Positions 62,650-64,000 of a DNA stretch of 64,000 nt are shown here, piece after piece. The DNA lies in the NCBI GenBank assembly GCA_008012315.1, contig SSEL01000004.1, forward strand, positions 62,001 through 126,000, read 5' to 3'. Source of the DNA: Rhodospirillaceae bacterium. GTDB lineage: Bacteria; Pseudomonadota; Alphaproteobacteria; Dongiales; Dongiaceae. The notes beneath the pieces are model-generated. The model did no database searches. It worked only from the letters and a program-made list of their open reading frames with translations, and was not told the origin of the DNA. The position numbers were made by a program, and so were the translations under genes. The stretch's first letter is position 1; every line of letters begins with the position of its first letter.

Positions 62650-64000
62650 ATGATCTCTTGGGCAAATTTGACATCCGCTTTTGCTGGTGGGCGCTTGTCC
62701 CGGCGCGACTTCCTGGCCGGTGCGACGGCACTGGGCATGACCACGGCAGCGGTCGGCTTCCTTAATGTCACTGAGACGAAGGCCGATGAGCCAAAGCGGG
62801 GCGGCGACTTGCGGCTCGGCCTGGCCGGCGGGAGCACGACCGATAGCTTCGATCCGCGCGGCTTCACCGAGATCGTGATGATCACGCTTGGATCGCAAAT
62901 TTATAACAGCTTCGTTGAATTCGACGCCAATAATCGGGTTCAACCGGATTTGCTGGAAAGCTGGGAGGTCAAGCCGGGCGCCACGGAATGGGTGATGAAT
63001 GTCCGCAAGGGCGTCACCTTCCATAACGGTAAGACCCTGGATGCCGACGACATCATCTATTCGCTGAACCTCCATCGCGGTGAATCGAAATCGGCGATGG
63101 TCGGCCAGACCAAGCACATCAAGGATGTTCGAAAGCTCGACAACAATCAGATCAGCGTCACGCTGGAGCGGGGCGATGCCGAGCTGATCTATCTGCTGGG
63201 CGACTACCACATGAAGGTCGTTCCAAATGAATTCCAGGATTGGGCGAAGCCGATCGGCACGGGCGCCTTCACATTCGATTCTTTTAATCCGGGCGTCAGC
63301 GCCAAGGTCAATCGCAATCCCAATTATTGGCGCAGCGATCGCGGTTTCGTGGATTCCGTCGAAACCTCGGTGATCAACGATACGGCGGCGCGCATGAATG
63401 CTCTGGTCGCCGGGCAGGTGGATATCATCAACCGGGTCGATAAGAGGGCTGTCGAGCTGTTGAAATCCGCCGGCACGATCAAGCTGGAGGAAGCACCAAC
63501 AGGCTGGCATGCGATCATGGCCATGCAGGTTGATAAGGCGCCCTTCGACAATCCCAATGTTCGCCTGGCACTCAAGCATGCCATCGACCGCGAGCAATTG
63601 CTGAAAACGCTGTTCAACGGCTTTGGCGTACTCGGCAACGATCATCCCGTGCCGCAGCGCGACCCATTCTACAACAGCGAATTGCCGCAAACCGCCTACG
63701 ACATCGACAAGGCCAAGTTCTATATGAAGAAGGCCAATCTCGGTAATATCTCGATACAGCTGACGGCTTCCGACGCGGCCTATGAGGGGGCGGTCAATGC
63801 CGCCGCCCTGTATCAGGCGACGGCAGCCAAGGCCGGGGTCAATATTTCGATCAAGCGCGAGCCGGTTGACGGCTTCTGGGATAATGCCTGGTTGAAGCGG
63901 CCATTCTGCGGATCGTATTGGGCCGGCCGTTCGACCGCCCTGCAGATGCTGACGACGGCCTATAAATCCGATGCCGCCTGGAATGAGACGGATTGGCACA
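62650..64000 (+). CDS. Tat-exported peptide-type ABC substrate-binding protein, 3' end outside window
   Basis: 450 residues to the window edge. Twin-arginine signal in GRLSRRDFLAGATALGM, then the SBP_bac_5 (DppA/OppA type) fold: IYNSFVEFDANNRVQPDLLESWEV, WVMNVRKGVTFHNGKTLDADDIIYSLN and ALKHAIDREQLLKTLFNGFG. Ligand could be a peptide, opine or other solute. Tat export of this family is known for several alphaproteobacteria. The C-terminal ~80 residues are missing from the window; transporter genes are expected downstream. Confidence 0.88.
   Translation, partial: MISWANLTSAFAGGRLSRRDFLAGATALGMTTAAVGFLNVTETKADEPKRGGDLRLGLAGGSTTDSFDPRGFTEIVMITLGSQIYNSFVEFDANNRVQPDLLESWEVKPGATEWVMNVRKGVTFHNGKTLDADDIIYSLNLHRGESKSAMVGQTKHIKDVRKLDNNQISVTLERGDAELIYLLGDYHMKVVPNEFQDWAKPIGTGAFTFDSFNPGVSAKVNRNPNYWRSDRGFVDSVETSVINDTAARMNALVAGQVDIINRVDKRAVELLKSAGTIKLEEAPTGWHAIMAMQVDKAPFDNPNVRLALKHAIDREQLLKTLFNGFGVLGNDHPVPQRDPFYNSELPQTAYDIDKAKFYMKKANLGNISIQLTASDAAYEGAVNAAALYQATAAKAGVNISIKREPVDGFWDNAWLKRPFCGSYWAGRSTALQMLTTAYKSDAAWNETDWH

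Overview
The window looks like a chromosomal segment of an alphaproteobacterium, probably Rhodospirillales-like. The base composition is moderately high GC, neighbouring genes are tightly packed, and the gene sets are typical of the class: soxBDAG, a cysG-DUF2849-cysI-DUF934 cluster, a Zur repressor, and choline and betaine uptake and oxidation genes. The species cannot be named from the sequence. I saw no rRNA, tRNA, CRISPR array, insertion sequence or prophage.

Layout. 1-3.9 kb: a phosphonate operon with phnA (cut by the window edge), phnY and a pair that best fits TmpA/TmpB, enzymes that turn 2-trimethylaminoethylphosphonate into glycine betaine. 3.9-11.1 kb: an alpha/beta hydrolase, two tandem small membrane proteins, Zur, siroheme and sulfite reduction genes, and a nucleosidase. 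11.2-15.2 kb: a decayed tandem duplication of a coiled-coil secreted protein plus the 3' end of a zinc alcohol dehydrogenase, then a BetI-like repressor divergent from a quaternary-amine binding protein. 15.2-17.4 kb: small membrane protein, HIT protein, MFS transporter. 17.5-24.7 kb: betIBA divergent from a choline/betaine ABC transporter. 24.7-27.2 kb: HAD phosphatase, aminotransferase and YheO-type regulator. 27.4-31.7 kb: efeUOB iron uptake plus an extra EfeM-like gene. 31.8-34.5 kb: class IV aminotransferase and argS. 34.5-40.6 kb: betaine-homocysteine methyltransferase, a dimethylglycine-dehydrogenase-like flavoprotein, an MttB-family methyltransferase and a remnant of an ABC permease. 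40.9-44.7 kb: septation protein A, carbonic anhydrase, EamA transporter, Rrf2 regulator and a membrane protein. 44.7-51.4 kb: soxBDAG divergent from a GbdR-like GlxA/AraC regulator. 51.5-57.3 kb: a 2OG-Fe(II) oxygenase, PAS protein, HD-domain protein, Fe-S protein, a three-repeat secreted protein and a second MttB-family gene interrupted by a TAA codon. 57.3-64 kb: desaturase, a double GFA protein, a PhnD-like protein, a DMT transporter, TusA, an AI-2E family transporter and a Tat-exported peptide-type binding protein cut by the window edge.

How it fits together (inference). Most of the window can be read as one catabolic theme. Quaternary amines enter through the ABC system, or betaine is made from a trimethylammonium phosphonate (TmpA/B) or from choline (BetA/B). 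Betaine is demethylated by Bmt and/or MttB-family enzymes, then dimethylglycine and sarcosine are oxidised by the flavoprotein and SoxBDAG to glycine and one-carbon units, under BetI-like and GbdR-like regulators. The most interesting points are the TmpA/B module, the single-codon interruption of the second MttB gene, a second oxygenase/HD pair of unknown substrate, and the decayed duplication at 11.1-12.6 kb.
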